Source: Castellaniella sp035707805
Lineage (GTDB): Bacteria; Pseudomonadota; Gammaproteobacteria; Burkholderiales; Burkholderiaceae_B
Length of the DNA stretch: 64,000 nt
Assembly: GCA_035707805.1 (NCBI GenBank)
Contig: DASSTS010000050.1
Location: forward strand, 1-64,000
Direction: 5' to 3'
The position numbers and the translations under genes are program-made. The number at the start of each line of letters is the position of its first letter. The stretch's first letter is position 1. The notes beneath the pieces were generated by a model. That model did not search any database and was not told the DNA's origin. It saw nothing but the letters and a program-made list of their open reading frames with translations. This document shows positions 1-8,048 of the stretch, one piece after another.

Positions 1-416
1 TGGGCAGCCACCGCGACCGACTCTGCACGATCGCCGAGATCGCCCAGGTCTACGGCATCTCCGAACCGCACCTGATGAAGATCACGCACCGCCTGGCCCA
101 GCGCGGCTGGATCCGCACGGTGCGCGGCAAGAACGGCGGCATGGAGCTGGCCCATGAGCCCGGAGAGATCCGCCTGGGGGCGCTGATCCGCGACATGGAG
201 AACGACCTGGCGCTGGTGGAATGCATGGGCGCCGACAATCACTGCATCCTGAGCGGTTGCTGCGGCCTGAAACCCATCGTGGCGGGCGCGATGAAGGCCT
301 TCATGGACCACCTGGACGCCCACACGCTGGCCGACGTGATTCCGCCCTTCCCTCCGGCCGCGATGCGCATCGCGCCCGAGCGCGTGGCGGCGGGCGGTTT
401 CCCGACAACCGCGTGA
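1..416 (+). CDS. nsrR: Rrf2-family NO-responsive repressor, NsrR type (5' end outside window)
   Basis: Rrf2-family regulator; NsrR proteins sense nitric oxide through an Fe-S cluster and repress NO-detoxification and denitrification genes. The frame is open from the window edge: reading from base 3 gives 137 residues starting GSHRDRLCTIAEIAQVYGIS, so about 17 N-terminal residues are missing. The winged helix-turn-helix is visible (TIAEIAQVYGISEPHLMK, then a wing with RTVRGKNGGMEL). The cluster cysteines lie in VECMGADNHCILSGCCGLK: three spaced cysteines as in NsrR plus one adjacent extra. The gene converges on the nitrate reductase operon, which fits a role in nitrogen-oxide respiration. IscR is the other Rrf2 type but has a different cysteine spacing. 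The assignment to NsrR is by motif only. Confidence 0.82.
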   Translation, partial: GSHRDRLCTIAEIAQVYGISEPHLMKITHRLAQRGWIRTVRGKNGGMELAHEPGEIRLGALIRDMENDLALVECMGADNHCILSGCCGLKPIVAGAMKAFMDHLDAHTLADVIPPFPPAAMRIAPERVAAGGFPTTA

Positions 417-485
417 GGCGCCGGCGGCTTCCGAAGCAAGAGCGGGGGCGGCAAGCGGCCGCAGGCTGCGCGGCGTGGGAGTCTT

Positions 486-1232
486 TTATTGCACCAGCGG
501 CGAGTCCGCCCCCGACATGGGGATACCCTCGATCCTGGCCGCCCCCACCAATTGCTGCAGGTACTGGTGCACCGCCCGCCGCCGGCTGGCTTCTTCCAGC
601 CAGCCCGCCAGCCGCTCATGCACCGCCTCGAACGGCAGCGCATGGCCCTCGACCTTGAGGCCGGTGCGCACGATATGAAAGCCGAAGCGGGTCTCGACCA
701 GTTCGCCGCCCAGGGTGTATTCAGGGAGAGCGAAGATCGCCCGCTCGAATTCCGGCACCATCTCGCCCCGGGACAGTTCGCCCAAGGCGCCGCCCTTGGC
801 TCCGGACGGACAATTGGAATAACGCCGGGCGCAGGCGGCGAATGCGCCCAGTCCGTCGCGATGCAGCTCGGCCAGAATGCCGTTGGCGCGGGCGCGCAAT
901 TTCTGCACGTCGAGCCCTGACGTGGCCTGGAACAGGATGTGCCAGGCCTCGACGCGGTCGCCTTCGCGGAATTCGTCGGGATGCTGCTCGTAGTAGCGCC
1001 TGCAACTGGCCTCGTCCGCTTCGGGCGTGCGCACGTCGCGGGCCAGCACGGCTTCCAGCAGGGCCTCGTCGTCCTCGGCCGACAAGTCCAGTTCGGCGGC
1101 GCGCTGGCGGCACAGGACGCGCAACACCAGTTCCTGGCCGGCGGCCAGGCGGGGATTGACTTCGCGCTGGTGGCGCGGCACCTCGGCCAGGATCTCGGCC
1201 TCGGTGATGGTCGTGTCGTTGACGGTGATCAT
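486..1232 (-). CDS. Parvulin-type peptidyl-prolyl cis-trans isomerase of the nar operon
   Basis: A 248-residue protein with a PpiC/rotamase domain at about residues 95-195 (AWHILFQATSG, then GGALGELSRGEMVPEF and the terminal FGFHIVR). The N-terminal 90 residues are helical, as in NifM-like and SurA-like folding helpers. There is no signal peptide or membrane segment, so it should be cytoplasmic. It is the last gene of narKGHJI, 18 bases after narI. Parvulins at this place are common in proteobacterial nar operons and are thought to help fold or assemble the cytoplasmic NarGH part; that role is inferred from context. The start follows a purine-rich AAACGGA directly before ATG. Confidence 0.85.
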   Translation of the reverse strand: MITVNDTTITEAEILAEVPRHQREVNPRLAAGQELVLRVLCRQRAAELDLSAEDDEALLEAVLARDVRTPEADEASCRRYYEQHPDEFREGDRVEAWHILFQATSGLDVQKLRARANGILAELHRDGLGAFAACARRYSNCPSGAKGGALGELSRGEMVPEFERAIFALPEYTLGGELVETRFGFHIVRTGLKVEGHALPFEAVHERLAGWLEEASRRRAVHQYLQQLVGAARIEGIPMSGADSPLVQ

Positions 1233-1250
1233 TCCGTTTCCCGGGTCCGG

Positions 1251-1937
1251 TCAGCGAGGCCGCACGATCTGCCAGGCCCGCGCCAGATAGGTGACCGAGG
1301 CAAAGCCCGACCACACATGCACCAGACGGGTGAAGGGGAAGATCACGAACAGCGTCATGCCCAGCACCATGTGCAGACGGTAGACGGCGGGCACCTCCGC
1401 CAGGGCGCCGACCGCGCCGCCACGGAAAGTGACGATGCGCTGGGCCCATTCGCCCAACTGGATCATCACCGCTCCGTCGGTATGGCGCACGGACGTGAAG
1501 ATCGAGACCAGCCCCACCACCAGGACCAGCAGGATCCACAGCAGTGTCACCCAGTCGGACAGATTGGAATTGTGAGCCAGGCGGATTTCGGACCAGCGGC
1601 GATGGATCAGCAGCAGCAGGCCGATCAGGCACACGACGCCCAGGATCGCGCCGACCACGATGGCCATCATCTGTTTGAACTCCGTCGTCACGCCAAAGGC
1701 GTGATAGACGGCCGGCGGCGTCAGCAGCCCCACCAGATGGGTGAAGAACAGGGAGATGATCCCGATGTGGAACAGGTTGCTGCCCACACGCAGCGATCCA
1801 CGCCGCAACAGCTGGCTGGAGTCGCTTTTCCACGTGTACTGCTCGCGCTCGAAACGCAGCAGGCTGCCCACGAAGAACACGGTCAGCGCGATATAGGGGT
1901 ACACCCCAAAGAAGAACAGATCGAGTGTGTCTTTCAT
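1251..1937 (-). CDS. narI: Respiratory nitrate reductase gamma subunit, cytochrome b
   Basis: NarI anchors the nitrate reductase complex in the inner membrane, oxidises quinol on the periplasmic side and passes electrons through two b hemes to NarH. The protein has 228 residues and five hydrophobic segments. The heme-ligand histidines are at H57 and H67 (NLFHIGIISLFFTHLVGL) and at H189 and H207 (VYRLHMVLG and RLVHVWSG), one or two residues from the E. coli positions 56, 66, 187 and 205. A GAGGAG ribosome-binding site lies 7 bases before ATG. The start is 10 bases after the narJ stop, so translation is probably coupled within the operon. Confidence 0.97.
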   Translation of the reverse strand: MKDTLDLFFFGVYPYIALTVFFVGSLLRFEREQYTWKSDSSQLLRRGSLRVGSNLFHIGIISLFFTHLVGLLTPPAVYHAFGVTTEFKQMMAIVVGAILGVVCLIGLLLLIHRRWSEIRLAHNSNLSDWVTLLWILLVLVVGLVSIFTSVRHTDGAVMIQLGEWAQRIVTFRGGAVGALAEVPAVYRLHMVLGMTLFVIFPFTRLVHVWSGFASVTYLARAWQIVRPR

Positions 1938-1947
1938 CGGAATCTCC

Positions 1948-2646
1948 TCAGGCCTGGCCGTCGGCCGGGCCGGCCTTGCGGGAACGGGGCGGGTGGAACA
2001 CGATGGGCTGCGCGAAATCCCCGCCGCCCGGACGCCGCATGACAGGCGGTTCGGTGCCGTCGGCCTGGGGGCCGAAGGTGATCAGGGTCTCTTCCATGTC
2101 CCCTTCGGGGGGATCGGGCAGGACCTCGGGCTCGACGTCGGTCATGGTCCGCAACTGGGCGAACAGGCAGGCGTAGGGGCTGCCCGATTCCGCGAGCTTG
2201 TCGCCCAGCCGGGCCAGCACATGGATGGCGTCGCCCAGCAGGTTCTCCGCCGCCTCGGCCGGGATCTGGCCGAGGAATTCCAGGAACAGCGGCACGTAGT
2301 CGGGCAGTTCCGTGGTGGCGGGCTCCAGCCCGTATTTCAGGTATTCGTTGCGCAGATCCACCATGGCCTGGCCGCGGTCGCGGGATTCCCCGTGCACGTG
2401 CTCGAACAGATGCAGGGAATGGGCCGCCCGGCGGTCGAAGGTGGCGACGTACTGTTCCTGGAGGTCGATCAGGTCCTCTCCCCGGTCCAGAAAGTCGAAC
2501 AGGGGCGCCAGCCGGGCGCGCGCCTCGGCCGGCAGGGTCGCGTGCAGTTCCGGCAGGGCGTCCAGCCAGTCCCGCTCGGGATAGCCGAGCAACACGGACA
2601 GGATGGAGAAAACCGGCGCCTGGCGGGAAGTCGTGACGGAATCCAT
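1948..2646 (-). CDS. narJ: Nitrate reductase molybdenum cofactor assembly chaperone
   Basis: NarJ is the dedicated TorD/DmsD-type chaperone that holds apo-NarG while the molybdenum cofactor and Fe-S centre are inserted; it is not part of the final enzyme. The protein has 232 residues, a typical length, is all-helical and acidic. It contains family segments such as DLQEQYVATFDRR and YVPLFLEFLGQ. A GGAGG site lies 6 bases before ATG and the gene starts 13 bases after the narH stop. Its position between narH and narI is the canonical order. Confidence 0.95.
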   Translation of the reverse strand: MDSVTTSRQAPVFSILSVLLGYPERDWLDALPELHATLPAEARARLAPLFDFLDRGEDLIDLQEQYVATFDRRAAHSLHLFEHVHGESRDRGQAMVDLRNEYLKYGLEPATTELPDYVPLFLEFLGQIPAEAAENLLGDAIHVLARLGDKLAESGSPYACLFAQLRTMTDVEPEVLPDPPEGDMEETLITFGPQADGTEPPVMRRPGGGDFAQPIVFHPPRSRKAGPADGQA

Positions 2647-2659
2647 GTCATGCCTCCGT

Positions 2660-4201
2660 TCAGGCCGAGCGGGCCGGGTCGAGGAACACCACGCTCGGCT
2701 TGCGCTTGTTGCGCGGTTTGCCGAACAGCGAGCCCTCGGATGTGCCGCCCGAACAGCCGTTGCCGAAGGTGAAGCCGCAGCCGCCCCGGATCTCGAAGGC
2801 GTTCTCGGCGTTCTCGCGATGCGCGGTCGGAATCACGAAGCGGTCCTCGTAGTTGGCGATGGCCAGGTAGCGGTGCATGTCCTCGACCTGGTTCAGCGTA
2901 AGCCCCACCTGGTCCAGGATGTCGTGGCGTTCCTGGCGGTCCACGGACCGCGCCCGCATGAAGGCCCGCATGGCCAGCATGCGTTCCAGGGCCACGGAAA
3001 CCGGGGCCTCGTCGCCCGCCGTCAGCAGGTTGGCCAGGTAGCGCAGCGGGATGCGCAGGGACTTCACGTCCGGAATCTCGCCGAAGGCGCCGATCTGGCC
3101 GCTGTTGGCCGCCGACTGGATGGGCGAGAGCGGCGGCACGTACCAGACCATGGGCAGCGTCCGGTATTCCGGATGCAGCGGAAAGGCGATCTTCCATTCG
3201 ACGGCCATCTTGTAGACCGGCGAATTGCAGGCCGCGTCCAGCCAGTTTTCCGGGATGCCGTCGGCCAGGGCCTGGCGGCGGATCTCGGGATCGAAGGGAT
3301 CCAGGAACAGGTCCAGCTGCGCCTGGTAGAGGTCCTTTTCGTCGGGCACGCTCGCGGCGCTCTCGATCCGGTCGGCGTCGTACAACAGCACCCCCAGGTA
3401 GCGGATGCGCCCCACGCAGGTCTCGGAGCAGACCGTGGGCATGCCGGCCTCGATGCGCGGATAGCAGAAGATGCACTTCTCGGCCTTGCCGGATTTCCAG
3501 TTGTAGTAGATCTTTTTGTAGGGACAGCCCGAGATGCACATGCGCCAGCCGCGGCATTTGTCCTGGTCGATCAGCACGATGCCGTCCTCGGCCCGCTTGT
3601 AGATCGAACCCGACGGGCAGCTGGCCACGCAGGTGGGATTGAGACAGTGCTCGCACAGGCGCGGCAGGTACATCATGAAGGTGTTCTCGAACTGCCCGTA
3701 GATATCCTTCTGCACGGCCTCGAAGTTGTAGTCCTGGGACCGCTTGGAGAATTCGCCCCCCAGGATTTCCTCCCAGTTGGGGCCCCACTCGATCTTCTCC
3801 ATGCGCTGGCCCGTGATCAGCGAGCGCGGCCGGGCGACCGGCGGCGTGCTGCGCTCGGGCGCCTGTTGCAGGTATTCGTAGTCGTAGGTGAAGGGCTCGT
3901 AGTAATCGTCGATCTGCGGCAGGTTCGGATTGGCGAAGATGCGCGACAGCAGGCGCAGCTTGCCGCCCTGGCGCGGCTCGATCCGCCCATTGGCCTTGAG
4001 GTGCCAGCCGCTGTTCCAGCGGTCCTGGTTTTCCCAGTCCTTGGGGTAGCCGATGCCGGGCTTGGTCTCGACGTTGTTGAACCAGGCGTATTCCATGCCC
4101 TCGCGAGAGGTCCAGACGTTCTTGCAGGTGATGGAACAGGTGTGGCAGCCGATGCATTTGTCCAGGTTCAGGACCATGGCGACTTGTGCTCGTATTTTCA
4201 T
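2660..4201 (-). CDS. narH: Respiratory nitrate reductase beta subunit, iron-sulfur protein
   Basis: NarH carries three [4Fe-4S] clusters and one [3Fe-4S] cluster that move electrons from NarI hemes to NarG at the cytoplasmic face of the membrane. The 513-residue protein opens with a ferredoxin motif CIGCHTCSITC (C16, C19, C22, C26). Further cysteine sets are CEHCLNPTCVASCPSG and CRGWRMCISGCPYKK. The tryptophan in the last set replaces a cysteine, as expected at the [3Fe-4S] site. Another set follows at CIFCYPRIEAGMPTVCSETC. The length matches E. coli NarH (512). It lies 13 bases after narG with a GGAG site before the ATG. Confidence 0.97.
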   Translation of the reverse strand: MKIRAQVAMVLNLDKCIGCHTCSITCKNVWTSREGMEYAWFNNVETKPGIGYPKDWENQDRWNSGWHLKANGRIEPRQGGKLRLLSRIFANPNLPQIDDYYEPFTYDYEYLQQAPERSTPPVARPRSLITGQRMEKIEWGPNWEEILGGEFSKRSQDYNFEAVQKDIYGQFENTFMMYLPRLCEHCLNPTCVASCPSGSIYKRAEDGIVLIDQDKCRGWRMCISGCPYKKIYYNWKSGKAEKCIFCYPRIEAGMPTVCSETCVGRIRYLGVLLYDADRIESAASVPDEKDLYQAQLDLFLDPFDPEIRRQALADGIPENWLDAACNSPVYKMAVEWKIAFPLHPEYRTLPMVWYVPPLSPIQSAANSGQIGAFGEIPDVKSLRIPLRYLANLLTAGDEAPVSVALERMLAMRAFMRARSVDRQERHDILDQVGLTLNQVEDMHRYLAIANYEDRFVIPTAHRENAENAFEIRGGCGFTFGNGCSGGTSEGSLFGKPRNKRKPSVVFLDPARSA

Positions 4202-4214
4202 GCTTTCGGCTCCT

Positions 4215-7200
4215 TCAGGCCTGAGTCTGGGCGGCGACCTCGTGGGTCTCGTCCATCCAGTCGACTTTCTTCAATTTGCGGACCACCACGAATTCGTCGC
4301 GGTTGGAGCCGACCGTCCCGTAATAGTTGAACCCGTAGGACAGCTGGGCGTAGCCGCCGATCATGTGGGTGGGCTTGACGACGATGCGCGTCACGGAATT
4401 GTGGATGCCGCCGCGCTTGCCGGTGATCTCGGACCCCGGCACGTTCACGATCTTTTCCTGGGCGTGATACATCATGGTCATGCCCTCGGGCACCCGCTGG
4501 CTGACCACGGCGCGCGCCACCAGGGCGCCGTTGACGTTGAAGACCTCGATCCAGTCGTTGTCCACGATGCCGGCCTTGGCGGCGTCGATTTCGGACATCC
4601 AGACGATGGGGCCGCCCCGCGACAGGGTCAGCATGATCAGGTTGTCGGAATAGGTGGAATGGATGCCCCATTTCTGGTGCGGGGTGATGAAGTTCAGCAC
4701 CACGTGCGGTTCGCCGTTGCTGAACTGCTTGTCCAGCATGGGCGTGATGGTCTTGGTGTCCACCGGCGGACGGTAGACGCACAGGGATTCGCCGAAATCC
4801 CGCATCCAGGGGTGATCCTGGTAGAGCTCCTGGCGGCCGGTCAGGGTGCGCCACGGGATCAGCTCGTGGACGTTGGTATAGCCGGCGCTGTAGCTGACCT
4901 TGTCGGATTCGATCCCCGACCAGGTCGGCGAGGTCAGGATCTTGCGCGGCTGCGCCTGGATGTCGCGGAAGCGGATTTTCTCATGCTCGCTGGAGCGCAC
5001 CAGGTGGGTATGGTCGCGCCCCGTGATCTTCGACAGAGCCTCCCAGGCCTTCATGGCCACGTGGCCGTTGGTTTCCGGAGCCAGGGTGAGGACGGTCTCG
5101 CAGGCGTCGATGTCGCTGAAGATGCGCGGCTGGCCCTGGCCCACGCCGGGCTCGCGCTCGCGGTAGTTCAGCTGGCGCAGGAATTCGACTTCTTCCTTGG
5201 TGTCCCAGGAAATGCCCTTGCCGCCGTTGCCCAGTTTTTCGGCCAGAGGCCCCAGGGTCGTGAACCGCTCGTAGACGTGCTTGTAGTCGCGGTTGACCAC
5301 CATCATGTTGGGCAGGGTCTTGCCGGGGATCAGTTCGCACTCGCCCTTGCGCCAGTCGCGCACGGCATAGGGATCGCTCAGTTCGCCCGGCGAGTCGTGC
5401 TGCATGGGCTGCAGCACCAGGTCCTCGTCGGGCAGGTCGGCGTCGGCCGCCAGTTCGGAGAATTTCTGCGCCAGGTGCTTGTAGATCTCCCAGTCGCTGC
5501 GCGATTCCCAGATCGGGTCCACGGCCGCCGACAGCGGGTGGATGAAGGGGTGCATGTCGGAGGTGTTCAGGTCGTTCTTTTCGTACCAGGTCGCCGTCGG
5601 CAGCACGATGTCGGAATACAGGCAGGTCGTGGACATGCGGAAGTCCAGCGTCACCAGCAGGTCGAGCTTGCCCTGGGGCGCGTCTTCGTGCCAGGCGACC
5701 TCCAGCGGCCGGGTCTCCCCCATCTCGCCGAGGTCCTTGCCCTGCACGCCGTGCTGGGTGCCCAGCAGGTGCTTCAGGAAATACTCGTGTCCCTTGCCGG
5801 ACGAGCCGAGGATGTTGGAACGCCAGACGAACAGGTTGCGCGGAAAATTGTCGGGATGGTCCGGATCCTCGCAGGCGAACTTCAGCGTGCCGTCGCGCAG
5901 GCCGCGCACGGCGTATTCCTTGGGATCCTGCCCGGCCGATTGCGCGGCGCGCACGACCTCCAGCGGATTGGTCTGCAGCTGCGGCGCCGTGGGCAGCCAG
6001 CCCATGCGCTCGGCGCGCACGTTCATGTCGATCAGGCTGCCGGGGTATTTCGAGGCGTCGGCCAGCGGCGACAGCAGCTCGGAGACCTGCAGCTTTTCGT
6101 AGCGCCACTGGTCGGAATGCGCGTAGAAGAAGGACGTGCCGTTCATGTGCCGCGGCGGGCGCAGCCAGTCCAGGGCGAAGGTCAGCATGGTCCAGCCGGT
6201 CTGGGGCCGCAGTTTTTCCTGGCCCACGTAGTGACACCAGCCGCCGCCGGACTGCCCCACGCAGCCGCACATGGACACGAGGTTGATGATGCCCCGGTAG
6301 GACATGTCCATGTGGTACCAGTGGTTCAGGCCCGCGCCCAGGATGACCATGGACTTGCCTTCGGTCTTGTCGGCGTTGTCGGCGAACTGCCGGGCCACGG
6401 TGATGACCTGTTCGCGCGGCACCCCGGTGATGCGTTCCTGCCAGGCCGGCGTGTAGGGCACGTCCTCGTCGTAGGACGAGGCCACGTTGCCGCCCCCCAG
6501 CCCCCGGTCGATGCCGTAGTTAGCCACGAAGAGGTCGAAGACCGTGGCGACCAGCACCTCGCCCTCGGCGGTCTGGACGCGCTTGACCGGCAGGTTGCGC
6601 AGCAGGACCTCGTCGTGGTCCGTGCCGCGGAAATAATCGTGATGCACCCCGCCGAAATACGGGAAGGCGACCGGCACGACCTCGTCGTGGGCATCGGCCA
6701 GCGTCAGGCGAGGCGCGAGCTCGTGGCCCCGGGCGTCCTTGAGCTCGAGATTCCACTTGCCGGCGTCCTCCCCCTCTTTCTGGCCCCAGCGAAAGCCGAT
6801 GGATCCTTGCGGGACGATCAGTTCGCCGGTGTTCTCGTCGCAGGCGACCGTCTTCCATTCGGGATTGTTCTGCTGGCCCAGGCGATCAGGGAAATCGGCG
6901 GCGCGCAGCTTGCGGTCGGGCACGTAGTGGTCGCCCTGGCGCACCATGCGCACCAGGAAGGGCATGTCGGTGTATTGGCGGCAGTAGCGGTCGAAATAGG
7001 CGCTCTTGCCCGCCAGGTGGAATTCCTTCAGCACCACGTGGCCCATGGCCAGGGCCAGCGCCGCGTCGGTGCCCTGCTTGGGGTGCATCCACAGGTCGCC
7101 GAATTTCGCGCCTTCGGCGTAGTCGGGGAACACGGACACGACCTTGGCGCCGCGATAGCGGGCCTCGACCATGAAGTGGGCGTCGGGCGTGCGCGTCTGC

Positions 7201-7970
7201 GGCACGTTCGAGCCCCACAGCATGATGAAGGTGGAGTTGTACCAGTCGGCCGACTCGCTGACGTCGGTCTGCTCGCCCCAGGTCTGTGGGCTGGAGGGCG
7301 GCAGGTCGCAGTACCAGTCGTAGAAGCTCAGCAGCGAGCCGCCCAGCAGTGACAGGTAGCGGCTGCCGGAGGCATAGGACACCATGGACATGGCCGGGAT
7401 CGGCGAAAAGCCGGCGATGCGGTCGGGCCCGTGGTGCTTGATGGTGTGGATGTTGGCCGCCGCGATGATCTCGTTGACCTCGTCCCAGTCGGACCGCACG
7501 AAGCCGCCCAGGCCGCGCACGGACTTGTAGGCCTTGGCCCGGTCCGGGTCGGTGACGATGGCCTCCCAGGCGCGCACGGGATCCAGCGATTGCCGCAGCT
7601 CGCGCCACATGCGCGCCAGGCGGCCGCGCAGCATGGGATATTTCACCCGGTTGGCGCTGTACAGGTACCAGGAGAACGTCGCGCCCCGGGGACAACCGCG
7701 CGGTTCGTGATTGGGCATGTCGGGCCGGGTGCGCGGATAGTCCGTCTGCTGGGTTTCCCAGGTGACGATGCCGCCCTTGACGTAGATTTTCCAGGAACAG
7801 GATCCCGTGCAGTTCACGCCGTGGGTGGAACGGACGATCTTGTCGTGCTGCCAGCGATTGCGGTAGGCGTCTTCCCAGGTGCGGTCCTCGTGCACCACGG
7901 TGCCGTGGCCGTCGGCGAAGGGCTCCTTCGGACGGGAAAAATATTTCAGGCGATCGATGAAATGGCTCAC
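4215..7970 (-). CDS. narG: Respiratory nitrate reductase alpha subunit, molybdopterin enzyme
   Basis: NarG reduces nitrate to nitrite in the cytoplasm at a Mo-bisMGD centre. The 1251-residue protein matches the E. coli subunit in length. The FS0 cluster ligands are H50, C54, C58 and C93 (STHGVNCTGSCSW and EPRGCPRGA), and the molybdenum ligand is D222 in YDWYCDLPP. All are at the same numbers as in E. coli. The N-terminus MSHFIDRLKYF resembles the vestigial Tat-like leader of NarG. The start codon is GTG (bases 7968-7970) with GGAG 8 bases upstream. The 78-base gap to narK holds a strong hairpin, so narG may be expressed partly by read-through or mRNA processing. Confidence 0.98.
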   Translation of the reverse strand: MSHFIDRLKYFSRPKEPFADGHGTVVHEDRTWEDAYRNRWQHDKIVRSTHGVNCTGSCSWKIYVKGGIVTWETQQTDYPRTRPDMPNHEPRGCPRGATFSWYLYSANRVKYPMLRGRLARMWRELRQSLDPVRAWEAIVTDPDRAKAYKSVRGLGGFVRSDWDEVNEIIAAANIHTIKHHGPDRIAGFSPIPAMSMVSYASGSRYLSLLGGSLLSFYDWYCDLPPSSPQTWGEQTDVSESADWYNSTFIMLWGSNVPQTRTPDAHFMVEARYRGAKVVSVFPDYAEGAKFGDLWMHPKQGTDAALALAMGHVVLKEFHLAGKSAYFDRYCRQYTDMPFLVRMVRQGDHYVPDRKLRAADFPDRLGQQNNPEWKTVACDENTGELIVPQGSIGFRWGQKEGEDAGKWNLELKDARGHELAPRLTLADAHDEVVPVAFPYFGGVHHDYFRGTDHDEVLLRNLPVKRVQTAEGEVLVATVFDLFVANYGIDRGLGGGNVASSYDEDVPYTPAWQERITGVPREQVITVARQFADNADKTEGKSMVILGAGLNHWYHMDMSYRGIINLVSMCGCVGQSGGGWCHYVGQEKLRPQTGWTMLTFALDWLRPPRHMNGTSFFYAHSDQWRYEKLQVSELLSPLADASKYPGSLIDMNVRAERMGWLPTAPQLQTNPLEVVRAAQSAGQDPKEYAVRGLRDGTLKFACEDPDHPDNFPRNLFVWRSNILGSSGKGHEYFLKHLLGTQHGVQGKDLGEMGETRPLEVAWHEDAPQGKLDLLVTLDFRMSTTCLYSDIVLPTATWYEKNDLNTSDMHPFIHPLSAAVDPIWESRSDWEIYKHLAQKFSELAADADLPDEDLVLQPMQHDSPGELSDPYAVRDWRKGECELIPGKTLPNMMVVNRDYKHVYERFTTLGPLAEKLGNGGKGISWDTKEEVEFLRQLNYREREPGVGQGQPRIFSDIDACETVLTLAPETNGHVAMKAWEALSKITGRDHTHLVRSSEHEKIRFRDIQAQPRKILTSPTWSGIESDKVSYSAGYTNVHELIPWRTLTGRQELYQDHPWMRDFGESLCVYRPPVDTKTITPMLDKQFSNGEPHVVLNFITPHQKWGIHSTYSDNLIMLTLSRGGPIVWMSEIDAAKAGIVDNDWIEVFNVNGALVARAVVSQRVPEGMTMMYHAQEKIVNVPGSEITGKRGGIHNSVTRIVVKPTHMIGGYAQLSYGFNYYGTVGSNRDEFVVVRKLKKVDWMDETHEVAAQTQA

Positions 7971-8000
7971 GATGGATGCTCCGTTGGAAAGAGTTCGAAA

Positions 8001-8044
8001 ACGCCGGCCGGGGCGGCGCGAGACGCGCCCCGCGGCCGGCGGCG
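8001..8044 (-). terminator. Intercistronic hairpin between narK and narG
   Basis: Directly after the narK stop the minus strand folds into a long GC-rich hairpin. The arms are built from CGCCGGCC next to GGGGCG and their complements, with a small internal bulge and a loop around 8016-8024. The minus strand then reads TTTTCG. This has the form of a weak intrinsic terminator, or of a 3' stabilising structure that lowers narG expression relative to narK. The short T-run argues for partial rather than complete termination. Confidence 0.5.
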
Positions 8045-8048
8045 TGTT

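Noticed and set aside
4053..7352. Very long open frame opposite narG (about 1100 codons)
   Set aside because: It mirrors the GC-rich codon pattern of narG, has no family motifs, and narG has all its cofactor ligands. Treated as an antisense shadow.
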